A stretch of 64,000 bases of DNA from Siderastrea siderea (lineage: Eukaryota; Cnidaria; Anthozoa; Scleractinia; Rhizangiidae), in NCBI GenBank assembly GCA_964030785.1, contig OZ034968.1:27959186-28023185 (forward strand), given 5' to 3'. The translations under genes were made by a program, and so were the position numbers. The stretch's first letter is position 1. Each line of letters opens with the position of its first letter. The notes under the pieces are model-generated. The model was given only the letters and a program-made list of their open reading frames with translations. It had not been told where the DNA came from and searched no databases. Positions 24,603-35,967 of this stretch are shown here, one piece after another.

Positions 24603-25250
24603 GCTTTCATGGAACCAAATGACCTCGCTTATCTAAAGGCGTCTTTGTTGCGAAGAAGCTTGTTTCGAACGAGGGAAGTTCCAGGCTCGAAAAAGCAACC
24701 TTTCGTCCAAGGAGTTATTGTAAATCCTTGATCGAAGTCTTAGAGAAGTATGTACGACTCCTTGGTACATATGTCAACCTGCAGTTCGCCGTTCAGTTGG
24801 CATTCTAACCTTCTCGCCTTCGATGAAGAACCACTCGGCATACAACATTCAAATTTATATGTCGGTGAAAGAAACACGCTATTTGAATTTACTTGATACT
24901 TAAATCATTTCTCTCTCGAACAATGCCTTGGCGAGTCACACTCGAAGTTTTGTGTAATGTCCATGCTGCCACTTTTAAATTTAGAAATCGCGTTGTCTGC
25001 TTATTTCGGAATCGACGTTTATTAACGAAGCCGCGAACTAAAAGAGGTTGAGAGAACCATTGCGCGAATATTTTTGGAGGTTATCAAAGGTAAAGAGTTC
25101 AACGGCAGTTGTAACATTTCAGTTTAATTCTGTATTTACATGTGAAACTTTCGATGAGTACATACCAGCGGTCATGTAACTAAATATGTCCGCCTGAAAA
25201 ATAACATATGTCACGCAACTTTGTTATTTTAAGATATATATCTTATTAGA
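24603..25250. other. Non-coding stretch
   Basis: No open frame of note and no repeat structure recognised. Confidence 0.5.
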
Positions 25251-25434
25251 CGGTTTAGTGTGTAGTATCGTGGGATATTTTTACGAGTCGCGCCGTATTT
25301 TGGCGAGCCCGTAGGGCGAGTCAAAATACAAGAGACGATTGTTGATTGTTGATTGGTCAAAAACGAAAACTTGTCAACCCTGTCTATCGAGCGAAGCGTC
25401 GTGATTTTATTTCAAACTTGCAAGGAAAACAAAG

Positions 25435-25572
25435 ATGGAACAAGGCAAAACTGAATTATTTTCGGGTTTACAGTTAGATGAACAACAATGTTCTTGGTCA
25501 CCGAGTAAAACTACGAAAAGAAAGAACTCGACAGAACAAACAGAACTCGAAAGTCAAGTCAAACAAAGTTAA
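25435..25572 (+). CDS. Small hypothetical ORF, 45 residues
   Basis: Starts at AAGATGG. The product is polar and rich in Glu, Lys, Ser and Thr. No domain recognised. It may be the first exon of an element-encoded gene or chance. Confidence 0.2.
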   Translation: MEQGKTELFSGLQLDEQQCSWSPSKTTKRKNSTEQTELESQVKQS

Positions 25573-25801
25573 ATAGCACTTCAAGCTCAGTCATCTTCGT
25601 CCGAATCACTAACCACGCGTCATTTTGGAAGAGATAGCGGTGGAGATTTCTGACCGACAACAATTGTGCATTTGTTGAAGACAGCTCCTGAGAAAAGATG
25701 GGTTCTGTTTCCTGACTTTGACAAACAAATGACATAAAAGATTGTTAAGTTCCTCGGCGGGAATTTCTTCAATGGCCCTTGTTTCTTTAACGGACTTGAG
25801 G

Positions 25802-25975
25802 TCAGTTTTCGTCTTTTCTGTTGTATTTTAATGCGTTTCGATTTTCTTCAATAAATAAAGAAATTTCACTGCCGTCTAGGTCATTGCTTGTCTCTAGGAT
25901 CTCGTTTTCGTTAAAAACCTCAAAATTTGGTAAGCATTCATTGTTTTCTTTGGGAAAAACGAGCGTTTCGGCCAT
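25802..25975 (-). CDS. Small hypothetical ORF, 57 residues
   Basis: Starts at ATGGCC with a good context. The product is acidic and Asn/Glu-rich, ending near Lys-Asp-Glu-Asn. It faces the small ORF at 25435. No domain recognised. Confidence 0.2.
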   Translation of the reverse strand: MAETLVFPKENNECLPNFEVFNENEILETSNDLDGSEISLFIEENRNALKYNRKDEN

Positions 25976-26169
25976 TTTTTCATCGTTCACCTTGTAAGCC
26001 TAATGCCTGACGTGGCATTTGTAGAAAACCTGTCAAACCGGTCTTCTCGAGTACAAATACCGTGGGATATTTGTACTCGTTTTGGGTGTTATTTGTACTC
26101 TACTGAATGCAGTTGAATAATAATTACATGTATTTCGTATCTGACAATGTTCGATTTTCTATTGAAAAT

Positions 26170-26199
26170 GAGGGTTTACCATTTACAAGAAATTTCCGG
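26170..26199 (+). repeat. Left TIR of the PIF/Harbinger element
   Basis: GGTTTACCATTTACAAGAAA and following bases match the complement of the right end at 30432-30458. The outermost three or four bases differ. Confidence 0.8.
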
Positions 26200-26360
26200 A
26201 AATTCCGGGTGGGATGTAAATGGAACACGACTTTTCGGTTCGTTCCACTGGAAAATTCCCGGAAAAAACGGACAACCTGAAAAGGTAGTCCCGTTTTCCC
26301 AGTGGAAATTTTCCCGATGGAAATGTGTGTTCCATTTACAAATTTCCCGTCTTTCTGACC
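26190..26360. repeat. Subterminal palindromic region of the transposon
   Basis: Dense inverted motifs: GGAAATTCC, TTCCACTGGAAAATTCCC paired with a downstream CCCAGTGGAAATTTTCCC, and GTAAATGGAACAC paired with GTGTTCCATTTAC. The right end has similar copies (30385-30432). These may be transposase or Myb binding sites. Confidence 0.55.
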
Positions 26361-26503
26361 AGTGCCAATCCTTTCACGGTCTGTTTTCCAACCAGGCCTT
26401 TCTTGTTGCCCTCAGACTAAAATGACGGGGGAAGTTCCTTTAAGTTTTGAGGCTGATTTGCAAGGTTTGTTCCAGTGCGGAAATCTTGCCCGGTGATTGT
26501 CAC

Positions 26504-27410
26504 ATGCTTTTAGCTAATCTGGAGAGTTACCTGCATCACGATTGTGCTTCGTGTGTAAATGGTATGTACAATTTTGGTCAATTTTTGGCAAACCCGAAAC
26601 TTTCTTTGAGCAAGATTTTCGCGCGTAAAATGTTACATCTGAGAGCAAGCTTATTCCATCCAAAGTTTTTATTTTTTGTATCATTCTTTGTTTTCAGCTA
26701 ACATTTCTACCATTTCAAGTGAGCCCATACTTGAACCGCCCACTGTTGATCAACCCACACTTGAACGGCTCACACTCGAACGATGGGAGGATACAGATGT
26801 TAGACTGCTCATCACAACATATGCCGATAACAAGCATCGGTTTGGAGGGAAAGCGACGAAGAAAGATGTATTCGAGAAAATAGCCGAGCAATTTACCAAA
26901 ACATCTGGTCGTTTGGTCTCCGGAGAACAATGTATGAGGAAGTGGGGAAAGATTACCTCAAAACAAAAGGAGATAGAAGATCACAATCAGAAGACTGGTA
27001 ATAGCAAGAAGACCTGGAAATTTTATGATGAACTATCGGAGTGCCTTGCAAAGGATGCTACCGTTAATCCCGTAATTACGATGGAGAGCGCAGTACATTT
27101 GGACGATCAGAATCCAGTTGGTCGTGGCAGCCAACAACGATCAAATGACGAGTCGTCCTCGGAGTCGTCAGGAGAAATGTGTACAAGTACTAGCGATTCA
27201 TCTGGCAAAAGAAGCAAGGCCACCAAGAAAAAAAGATGCCGAAAGAAGCCAAAAAGTCGCTCTTCTGCGGCTGAAATGCTTGAATTTTTAAAATCCTACA
27301 ACGACAAGCGAGAAAAAGTGGAAGAGGAAAAGCTCAAGGTGTTAAAAGAAATGAAAGAGGAAAAATCAGCTTTCTTCAACCGTTTCTTCGAATATATGGA
27401 CAAGAAGTAA
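26504..27410 (+). CDS. PIF/Harbinger Myb/SANT-like DNA-binding protein
   Basis: Two exons: 26504-26561 (donor AAATG|GTATGT) and 26698-27410 (acceptor TTTGTTTTCAG|CTAAC). They join in phase to give 256 residues from the ATG at 26504. The Myb/SANT-like domain spans about residues 46-125, beginning WEDTDVRLLI and including the GEQCMRKW helix. Then follow a Ser-rich stretch, a Lys/Arg-rich patch (about 180-205) that could be a nuclear signal, and a charged C-terminal coiled coil. In known PIF/Harbinger elements the Myb-like partner brings the transposase to the nucleus and the TIRs. The gene converges on the transposase gene, with about 830 bases between their stop codons. No break is seen. Confidence 0.82.
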
Positions 27411-28236
27411 TCATTCATGATTGAAACAAAATGTTGCTGGTGTTGGAGTGTGGGCAACAGGGTAGGTAATGTAATATTGAAGTGAAATTGTCAGAACCCC
27501 TCCCCCCCCCCCCACCCCACGATTTCCTTTCTGCTGCTTACCCTTCAAGACCAGCAACAAAACATTTTGTTTCTAAGTTTACTTTTTGTCCATATATTCA
27601 AAACATGTAGCCTGGATAGTTCTTCTGGCATTGTGTTCTACTTGTTGTTTGTTAAGTGTTGCGTTGTCAGGCAATTTAAATTATTTAAAAGAATTAATTT
27701 TTCCTTAAAAGAAAATATGTTGATATCATTGTGTTGGTTTTTCCTGTTTGCAAAAATTATCTTCAGTTCAAGATTCAACTTATCGTTTGCTGGAGGTATC
27801 TTAGGGTCCACTCCCTTATAAATGTGGTACTGGTCGCTCATTAGTATTACTAATGAAGAGACATGAGGGACTGGGAAAGGAGCTGTGTTTCTGTGAGAAA
27901 AATAATTTGGTTAGATTTACTTCCTCCTCCCCCTCCCCCTCCCCTCATTACTCCCTTTTAAACATTTCTTCGTAGTTCCACCAACACCTTCAAATCAAAA
28001 ACCAATGTCACACCGTTCACTGCTTTATTTGAACTCTTGCTTAGTGAGTCTACAAGTCACCTGATAAAGACTTTAAAATTGCACAACTATAGATGTTACA
28101 AGAAAAAAACTTTGCTCGTGTTGTTGATCAACACTGAAATTTTTTAGTGGTATGAAGCAAAACAAGCTAAATAAAATTTCATATTGTGTTGTTTGTTTCA
28201 CAAGTGCCATTGATGTACCAAAAATATTTAAGAGAT
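27411..28236. other. Spacer between the two transposon genes
   Basis: AT-rich DNA with C/T runs near 27495 and 27930. It should hold both 3' ends. On the minus strand the sequence after 28237 is AT-rich. No further frame looks coding. Confidence 0.5.
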
Positions 28237-30316
28237 TTAACAGATGATATTCATTAGTTGCACGCGCTTAGCCTGAGCTGCTGGAGCACCTCCATCCAGG
28301 TGTCCTGCAACTGCACCACCATCATCTCCATCATCACCATCATCATGATCTAAGAAGTAGCTGTCATCAAAATCATCATGAAGAAGACAAAAATTGTGCA
28401 GAACACATGCAGACATTATAAGGTGAACCAACAATTCCAAATCCAGGTGCTCTAGTGTGAGGAGTTTCCTCCATCGCCCTTTCAAGAGGCTGATTGATCT
28501 TTCCACAATTGACCTCAGAGTAGAGAGTTTAGTGTTAAACCTTTTCTGCCTTGCAGTAAGGTGCCCATTGTCTCTGAATGGGGTTATAAGCCAACTGAAA
28601 AAAAAAACATACTTAAGGCAACTCGTTCAACTTCTCAATTTAAGGTATTTTGAAGCTACCCGCAATACAATACAGTAAAAATTGGTGAGTAAGAACTTAA
28701 CATTTAAGAACCTGTTAGGCTAAAAATTTCCAAATTAGATACCATTTTTATTAGAACCTACTAAGCCTAAAATTTGAAAACAGGTTCCTTTTGTTTTTAA
28801 TTGATTCAATATGTTTACTTTTGGGAAAATACAAGTCAACATTCTGGATCCTCTTTGGAGATAGGAAACCTAGAAGCCTTATTACCCCAGATGCAATGTA
28901 ATGCCAATTTTTTGTGTTAATAACCCTTTATGCAAGAACCTGTTTAGGTTAATCTGAAAAATAATAGGTTCTTACTCAAAGGTTTTTACTGAAACTTAAA
29001 TGTGTTGCTTAGTTCATTTTACATTAATGAATGGAGGAAAATGAAAGATGAAATACATAAATACTATTTTGCTTGGCTTACACATAATATACATGCATGT
29101 ATATGACGATATTCATGTGTGTGTGCGTGTGTATGCATTTTTGTGTTTGTGTGTAATGGCAGACAGCCATTAGCAAAATACAGTAGAACATCAAAACAAA
29201 CAATGCAATCTAATGAGAGAATAAACCTCTTAAGTGGGTATCCGCCATCACCAAGAAGATGTGTGTCCCCAGGGAACTTGGCTGCAGCAGTTGCAAACAG
29301 GGAGGAGTTTCTGAGCACCCTTGAGTCATGAACTGAGCCTGGCCAACCCACTAAAATGTCTCTGAATATCATGTTATCATCACACACAATCTGTAGTGCA
29401 ACATTAAAAGTTAATTTTACTTGTTTCATTCTCATTGTTTTAATCAATACATTTATTTAATACCCACAGTAACAGCTTGTTGCTGGCTCATTATTTAAAT
29501 TGTAATGCCCCAAACAAGGAAAAAAGTGATCCTCACCTGGACAACAAGAGAATGGAATTTTTTTCTGTTGACATACGCATCTGGCTGCCTTACTGGAGCT
29601 CTTATCCTTATGTGAGTCCCATCAATCACACCGATGATTCTTGGGAACCCAGGATGTCCTTTCGCTTCAAAATTCCCCATTATTTCATTCATTTCATTCC
29701 CTATTGAGTACATGACATTGAAAATAGCTAGTTCTTTATTCATAAATTTGAGGACGAGAACAAAAAAGGAAATGAAAAAACGTCAATAATATTTATTTCG
29801 AGAAAGAAATTTGCTCCAAAAGTTCTAGAAAATTAACAGATATTGCAAATTACCATTGGGCCACTTGATATACTGTTGTCGCAAATCGACCAAGGCACTT
29901 GACACGCGATGAATGATCCTGTTAAGACTACTTAGGGTCACATTGAACCTGTCTGACACAGAACGGATAACCTCTGAATTTGCAACAAACCATAAGAATG
30001 CTAAGACTTGCTTGTCAAGGGGGATCGGTGGCCTTCCAAAAGACTGTCGTTGTGGCACCCTTCCAGTGGTCTGTACCTCTCTGCAGAGAGCCTCTACGGT
30101 GCTTCTTGTCATTCTAAAGTGACTTCTAAACTCATCGATCGAGTATGTTGGAACAGAAACTTCAAAAAACCCTTGATTTCGGTTGAGGTCACGCCTCATA
30201 AAAGTTGCAACCGCTGCAAACAAAACGATTTCGCCATCATCCTCGGAATTTATTACAATTTCTTCTTCAACAGAAGAATCCATGATCTCATGCAGCATCA
30301 ACATCTGAGCCGCCAT
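28237..30316 (-). CDS. PIF/Harbinger transposase (HARBI1-like, DDE)
   Basis: Four exons in transcription order: 30316-29854, 29700-29537, 29390-29227, 28594-28237. All have GT/AG borders and compatible phases, and they sum to 1149 nt, giving 382 residues plus stop. The N-terminal third is helical and includes the RMTRSTVEALCREV region. The nuclease shows Asp181 in GVIDGTHI, Asp231 in GSVHDSRV, the family motif GDGGYPLKSW, and Glu295 in SIVERS. The catalytic DDE triad is therefore intact. The C-terminus has an acidic Asp/Gly run encoded by ATC-type repeats. DNA cutting and joining in the nucleus is the family role. No frameshift or stop is seen. Exon borders are read by eye, although the restored protein motifs across each junction support them. 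Confidence 0.9.
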
Positions 30317-30431
30317 TTTGAATTTTCGCGGGAAATTCGAGGGGGCGACAGAGAGGAGCCTGAGAACGAATGAGATTAGTGTCTAAATGGAACGCACTCT
30401 TCCCAACGGAAATTCCCAACGGAAATTTTCC

Positions 30432-30458
30432 GAAATTTCTTGTAAATGGTAAACAACC
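30432..30458 (-). repeat. Right TIR of the PIF/Harbinger element
   Basis: Complement of the left end: CGAAATTTCTTGTAAATGGT followed by AAACAACC. A possible AAT duplication follows at 30459-30461. Confidence 0.8.
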
Positions 30459-30595
30459 AATATATCAACTGATAACAACCGAGGGTCAAGAAAGATCAGA
30501 AAACTGAGCAGACTCTTTCTTTCCCTAATTTCGGTGTCGACAAGGGTTAAGGTTGCAGTCGAACGCACTCCACTAATCTGCGATTACTACTAGTT

Positions 30596-30975
30596 TATAA
30601 GAATATATGTTATAAGAATATCGAGGCTGAAATTTGCGAAATTTTAAGAATATTTTTAGAATAAACTCGAGGCTGAGATTTTGAAAAGGGTATAATTTTG
30701 TGTGTTCAAAATCTGTAAATACAATATAATTATATGTTTTTAACTTATCCGTATAAAATTATTCCTTTCTCTAAATGGCAAAACAAGCCCACAAATGACA
30801 GTTCGATGAACGGTACATGTAATACATACATACAGTATACAGCACAAAAGAAATGAACTAGAATTTACATGTAAGAATAATACAAGAATATTTTCAGCCT
30901 AAAATCGGCAGAAAGATAAGAATATTCAGCCTGGGCCGGAAAAACAACATTCTTATTAAAAAAAAAAAATGAGTG
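30596..30975. mobile_element. AT-rich MITE-like element, second copy
   Basis: Matches 1966-2390, ending ATTCTTATT and an A run. The left terminus is truncated at the border of the 10.4 kb insertion. Confidence 0.45.
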
Positions 30976-31149
30976 TACCACAAAACAGTTACACCGGGAT
31001 CTAAACGTTATCGAGCGCCTGTCGCAATAAACATGACAATAGTGGATTGAGCTTTGAAATCACATAATGAGAAACAAAAACCAACATCTGAGATTACTAT
31101 ACCATAGACGCCCTCTCCCCTCCGCAGAGGCTCCTATTAGTAAACAACA

Positions 31150-31346
31150 GGGAAAGAGAAAACTGGGGCGCAGTGAACGAGAGCGCGAGGAACGACAGGA
31201 AGAGGGAAAAAAAATGAAAAAAAAAACGAAAAAAAACATTCTTCCCCTTCCCAGATTTCCCCGCGCGCTTTATTTTGTTTCCCTCGGGCCCTACCCAGCC
31301 TCCGCGCGCGATTCCTGTGAAAACACGGTGCCTTTCTATTTTCCTT
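31150..31346. other. Extra 197 bases absent from copy 1
   Basis: Inserted after AACAACAG where copy 1 continues directly. Purine-rich at first, GC-rich later, and ending CTATTTTCCTTCAG like a splice acceptor. The start is GGAAAG, not a GT donor. Confidence 0.6.
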
Positions 31347-32048
31347 CAGTCCACGGGAAGACAACTAAAAGGTTTCGAAATACTGACCACAAGGCAGCTA
31401 CTCTACGGTGTATGCAAAATTTATCCCGGGTTTCTCGCACTATTGAATCAGGCGCTAATGTCTTGCTCCTGCAAGCCAAGCATGACTCACTCTCAAAGTG
31501 TGCTGACTTTTTTTTTCAATCCTCTTTTGAGAAATAGCCTCCAAATAGAAAGAGAAATAGCCTCCTCCGAAGTAGCCTCTAACGCAGACAAAAGGAATGG
31601 ATTACGGCGACAAATGGGCTAAGAAAAGTTAGCAGGATTTATTTATTTTTAATTTTTTCTAAAGAAAATGACTGAGCTGGCTTTCCTGTGGGCTGTAATA
31701 GCAGACTACATGATGTGCTGGATTCACACTTTACCCCTGTGGGAGGGGGGTGGGGGAAGTGGCGGAGGGGGCTCAGACAAAATTGAGCAAACCTCAGCGG
31801 CCACTTCCGCATGTTATGAATACACCCAGGAGCCCATTACTCTTATTATAGGAAATTAACGCCCAATGAAATAAACGCGAATTTTAAATAACCAATTTAA
31901 TAATCAACAGCTTTCTTTCTTTGGCACATTCCAATCTATCTTTCAATAGGACAATCAGTATGATAATCAGTACGATAATTCAAGTTTATTGGCGTCCTTG
32001 GAATGGTCTCGGTCTCATAGTTCAAAGTATGCGCAAATAAATGAGTAA

Positions 32049-32070
32049 CATCATCATCATCATCATCATC

Positions 32071-32108
<38 letters not shown>
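32049..32108. repeat. Compound (ATC)n(AAT)n microsatellite
   Basis: About eight ATC units then about twelve AAT units, at the place of the pure AAT run 3244-3293. Confidence 0.9.
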
Positions 32109-33474
32109 CTTACTTGAGCTCCATACTCGCGTTAATTTCCTACAATCGGAAGTTTTCCTTTCCTTATCCTAAACTGTTTTCTTCTTCAACTTGAATTTGC
32201 GTTAAGTCGTGTTAACTTGAAATATAAGCGTTAACAAACACAAGCGTTAACTTCCCATGACAAGGTAATTTCGGTGATTCTATTGTGCTTGTTTTCTTTT
32301 TCAGTAAGAAGAATAAATTTCCTCACTAACCATATGCTTTTTTGTTTTCTTCAAGCACCAAACTGTTTTTTTTTTTCATACTAAACCTGCATCAGACGCC
32401 CTTCTGAAGATAGTAGTGACCTTTACGAGTACGAGCTTGAGTACGAGTACAACTTTCGAATTTTAAACCAGCGACGTTTCCAGTGACCTCACTTCTTCGT
32501 GTTGTGTACCAGTAGAGAAGGAAGCTTCAGGAAAGATATTGGCATATTGTGACAATGTAAAGCCTGCAAACTGGAATTTAAAATTCTAGCCGCACTCAAT
32601 TTCGTACACGTGGTCAAATCTAAAGTACCCTAATTTCATTAGTAAGAACAGTTTTCAATTGAGTATGGTAAAGCCAAATCCAATTGCTCTAGCCCAGTCA
32701 AGTTTCTTACCGAGTAAAGAAGCAGCGCGATACGATGCACAGACCAAACAGCGAACTGCCGACATTCCGATCTTACCACTACACCACCGCGCTTACGCTA
32801 AACACTGAAAGAAAGTCTGGAATTCCAGCTCTCAGTTTGTAGGAAGGGTCAAAGATAATTTCATTAGACAGATTACAACTGTGTTCATTGAAATTGAAGT
32901 TCAATTGAGTTGCAATCCAGTTGCTCTAGCCATTCACAACAAACAAACATATCCAATGAACCAATCTGATCTCGAAGCTAATACATGTTACAGGAGCCAA
33001 GCGCGGGAAAACGCGAGCGATAGAAACACAATTGCTTTTCGTTTTACTTCTGATTAGTTGAGAAAGTGGCGCGAGTCTCATAAACCAGTTAAAGAGCGTA
33101 GTACAGCAAAACCACAGCAAGCACGGATTTCTTTCAACACTTGCTTGTAATCAACAATATTCATTAAACTGCACCCAAGCCCGTTTATTTGAAGATTGGT
33201 TACCACTAGTTATATAATCGGGAATTAAACGGAACCTTTATTTTGTAATACCTAAAACGAATTTGAAGAAATTTGATGTCATACTCATTAGTAATGCTTC
33301 AAAGAAGAATTAACAGGATTGACACTAAATCATTGATGAGCTTTTCGTTCCCTTTTAAAATTGCACCCGTTACTATAAAAAAATCGGTAAAAAATTCTTC
33401 GAATTTAGACAAAAGAATCTCGCATGCTATGTGACGAAAGAAGGTATAACAACTATCCTATACAATCGAACATC

Positions 33475-34140
33475 GTGTTCCATAAGAAGACGAACAATAT
33501 CTGTGTAGCCACATTCAGCAGCCACATGGACAGGTGACATGCACTCGAAATCCTCCTTCAAAACACTACCACCCAACTCTATCAGCCGCAGTACATTTAT
33601 CATTTTACCACCCATTACGGCATGGTGAATTGCATGGGAGCCCCTACCATCCTGCATGTCTAGAGAGGCACCTCTTTCAACAAGATATTCTACAACGTCC
33701 ACATCATTGAACCTGGCTGCCAACATGAGAGGCGTTTCTCTACCCTCCACAAGGTCTGGCGACATGGCGTCAACATGCTCGCCACAATCAAGCAACCTTC
33801 GAAGATGTTCAGCATTTCCCTTTCTTGCTGCCAAGTGAAGAAGAGACTGAGATTGGAATTGCTTTGTAACTTTTTCAACAAGTTCAAGAATTTGCTTATG
33901 GTTTCCACTGTCTTGTTTTCTCAGGATAGTCATAATAGGCTTGCCATGGAAAAGAGGAGAGTTTTGGCCAACCTTGACACCCATGGCTATGGCACTATCA
34001 AGTCTGTCAGGACTGTAGTTCAGGATTGTATTGACAGTATCGATGCCTCCAGTAATGTAGGCCGATTTTAGATGGCTCAGACCAATGTCCTTGTCTGGCG
34101 TGGTCAATAAGTTAAAGGCCAAATGCGTCAGGGACAGCTA
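33475..34140 (-). pseudogene. Truncated ankyrin gene copy, N-terminal part
   Basis: Matches the first ~220 residues of the ankyrin gene at 5866-10595 with high identity, including the acceptor (TCTTTTAG|CTGTCC). After about three ankyrin repeats the frame runs off at the 33474 breakpoint into unrelated sequence and stops at 33427. The frame is open but the remaining ~1250 residues are deleted. Upstream, the candidate start-exon donor is changed. Expression as a short protein cannot be excluded, but a dead remnant is more likely. Confidence 0.82.
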
Positions 34141-34515
34141 AAAGATAATAGGCCATTAAAAATATAAAACTCTCTCGTGAACAAAAATATCAACAGCACA
34201 AAAATGAATGACTTACAAATGCAAACGCTTAAGACAAACAGAGAAGATATCGTCTATTCTTTAACACTCTTTTAACCTACTGAGCAAAAGAAGCTGGGCA
34301 AAACACGTTGTCTGGCGTGGTCAATAAGTTAAAGGCCAAATGCGTCAGGGACAGCTAAAAGATAATAGGCCATTAAAAATATAAAACTCTCTCGTGAACA
34401 AAAATATCAACAGCACAAAAATGAATGACTTACAAATGCAAACGCTCAAGACAAACAGAGAAGATATTGACTATTCTTTAACACTCTTTTAACCTACTGG
34501 GCAAAAGAAGTTGGA
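34091..34515 (+). repeat. Tandem duplication, 217-bp unit
   Basis: Unit 1 is 34091-34307 and unit 2 is 34308 to about 34515, nearly identical. It duplicates the splice acceptor and first codons of the truncated ankyrin copy. Copy 1 of the segment has a single unit. Confidence 0.9.
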
Positions 34516-35230
34516 AAAGAATATGAGTCACTGAAGTCCTTGATGCTATCAAACTACAGTACTTTTTGCAGTTGTGTGTTTGTCTTAATTCATGTATGCA
34601 ATAACTTTGTCATCTATTTTCACAAGTTAGCACGAGTCCCAACTAGGTAGCCCAGTTTTCTAACAGTCCGTGTTACTTAGTTACCTCTGCGCGAGGAAAG
34701 GGCAATGATATAGCGGAGAACCTCAAATCGTAGGAGAATTAGGCAAAAAAATCGTGCGAGTTGATTTTATCAGGTAAGAAAGACCTCGTCATCCATCAGC
34801 CGATATTAAGCCACGATGAAAAGGCATTTTGGTTGTGTTTTGGAACGACACGTTATAAAACAAACGTCTAGGTAAAGTCGTTGATTATTTCCACAAACAA
34901 AGCTCAATCGCGAACGGGTAGTAATTTTGGAATAGCTCTCCGGGGTAACAAAATTTAGCAATAACACAATCGTTCCATGAGGCAAACAACAACAACACCT
35001 TTATTGAAATAACAAAAATTGTACGTATTAATAGCAGGTAGCGAAGAATGGAAATATAAGAAGAAATTAGAAATAAAAGAATAAATTATAAACATTAACC
35101 TACAACCCCCTGCATTCAAGTGCTTAGTGTTTTCAATCGTTTATTCAAAACGTGTGATTTAGAAGACAAGACAACGGTGGCATTAAAGAACCACTTACGT
35201 TTAAACTTCAAAGCAAGACTCCAATATAGC
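34516..35230 (+). repeat. Segmental repeat, copy 2 (5' flank of ankyrin)
   Basis: Diverged match to 11060-11760, with many small differences. No coding signal. Confidence 0.7.
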
Positions 35231-35322
35231 CATTTCCAGTCATGATATTTTCTAGAAGCAATTTCTTCAATTTGAGATGAAATTCTTTTTTTTTTTTCTT
35301 AAGTACTTTTACAGGAAGAATA

Positions 35323-35437
35323 GCCTGTACCAGTCTCCGAGATAGTGGAGAAAGCGCGAAGAGAAAACCACCGTCCCCTTTTCCCATTCCTTTCTAATTT
35401 GCGTGCTGTCCCTACTATCTGAGAGCCTGGAACAGGC
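35323..35437. mobile_element. Short MITE with TA duplication
   Basis: TA-flanked ends: GCCTGTACCAG..CTCCGAGATAGT and ACTATCTGAGAGCCTGGAACAGGC. 115 bases. A lone end of the same family is at 58779-58796. Confidence 0.65.
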
Positions 35438-35609
35438 TAAAGGAAGAGGGACTCAAGGCTATTCCAGAAATCAGAAATGCATATGCACGAGCCTGAAAAC
35501 ACCAAAATTTTCCAATATGCAATCTTTAGGATCCCTGAAGGTCTCATTTTACGATTAATAATTGACATCTAACCACCACGTATTAAGCTCGAGCTCCTTA
35601 TTTGGGTCG

Positions 35610-35967
35610 TCCAAAGTTGATACAAACTTAGATTCTGCAGCAAAATGAAGCACTGTTCCACCTCTTAGTCCGTCTACAGCTAATGCATCGCCTCCATTGT
35701 CAAGATACATTTGGATAAAGTTCCAGTCCCACTCCCGGTGAGGACAACCGCTTATTGCTCCAAGCACCGTTTGTACACTAAAATCTCTTGCATTGACGTC
35801 AACACTATGACCGATCAGAAATTCTGTCATTTCTCTGACCCAGTTTTTTGTGCCAGATGAAGAACTGTTCTCCCCTTTTTGTCAACGGCTGTCACATCAC
35901 TGCCATTGTCAATCAAAACCCCGGCGACGTGAATATTATATCCTCTAAAAGCAGCAAAGTGGAAAGG
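35610..35967 (-). pseudogene. Displaced middle fragment of the ankyrin gene
   Basis: Matches 7489-7855 of the intact gene, the region containing FIQMYLDNGGDA. A one-base deletion near 35840 shifts the frame. It lies upstream (minus-strand sense) of the N-terminal copy at 33475-34140, so the order is reversed relative to the intact gene. Unrelated DNA flanks both sides. Confidence 0.85.

Larger units (their letters stand above)
25257..26092. mobile_element. Possible transposon with two opposed small ORFs
   Basis: Both borders carry CGTGGGATATTT. The left border also has a hairpin around GTATTTTG/CAAAATAC, and the right border pairs GAGTACAAATA with TATTTGTACTC. Two small frames start just inside: 25435-25572 on the plus strand (45 residues) and 25975-25802 on the minus strand (57 residues, context AAAAATGGCC). 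Neither matches a family I know. No target duplication found. Confidence 0.35.
26170..30458. mobile_element. PIF/Harbinger DNA transposon, apparently complete
   Basis: 4289 bases with inverted ends sharing GTTTACCATTTACAAGAAAT. A possible 3-base duplication, AAT, flanks both ends, although TWA or CWG is more usual for the superfamily. It carries the two genes expected of autonomous PIF/Harbinger elements: a Myb/SANT-like protein (plus strand, 26504-27410) and a DDE transposase (minus strand, 30316-28237), arranged convergently. Both reading frames are open after splicing. It lies in the 10.4 kb of extra DNA within segment copy 2. Confidence 0.9.
30596..33474 (+). repeat. Segmental repeat, copy 2 (second block)
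   Basis: Resumes the match at 1966 and runs to the equivalent of 4680. It contains an extra 197 bases at 31150-31346 and a changed microsatellite. At 33474/33475, directly after CGAACATC, it jumps to the equivalent of 9931 inside the ankyrin gene, so about 5.2 kb is deleted compared with copy 1. Confidence 0.88.

Noticed and set aside
25257..26092. Part of the PIF/Harbinger element
   Set aside because: Lies outside the TIR at 26170 and has different border motifs.
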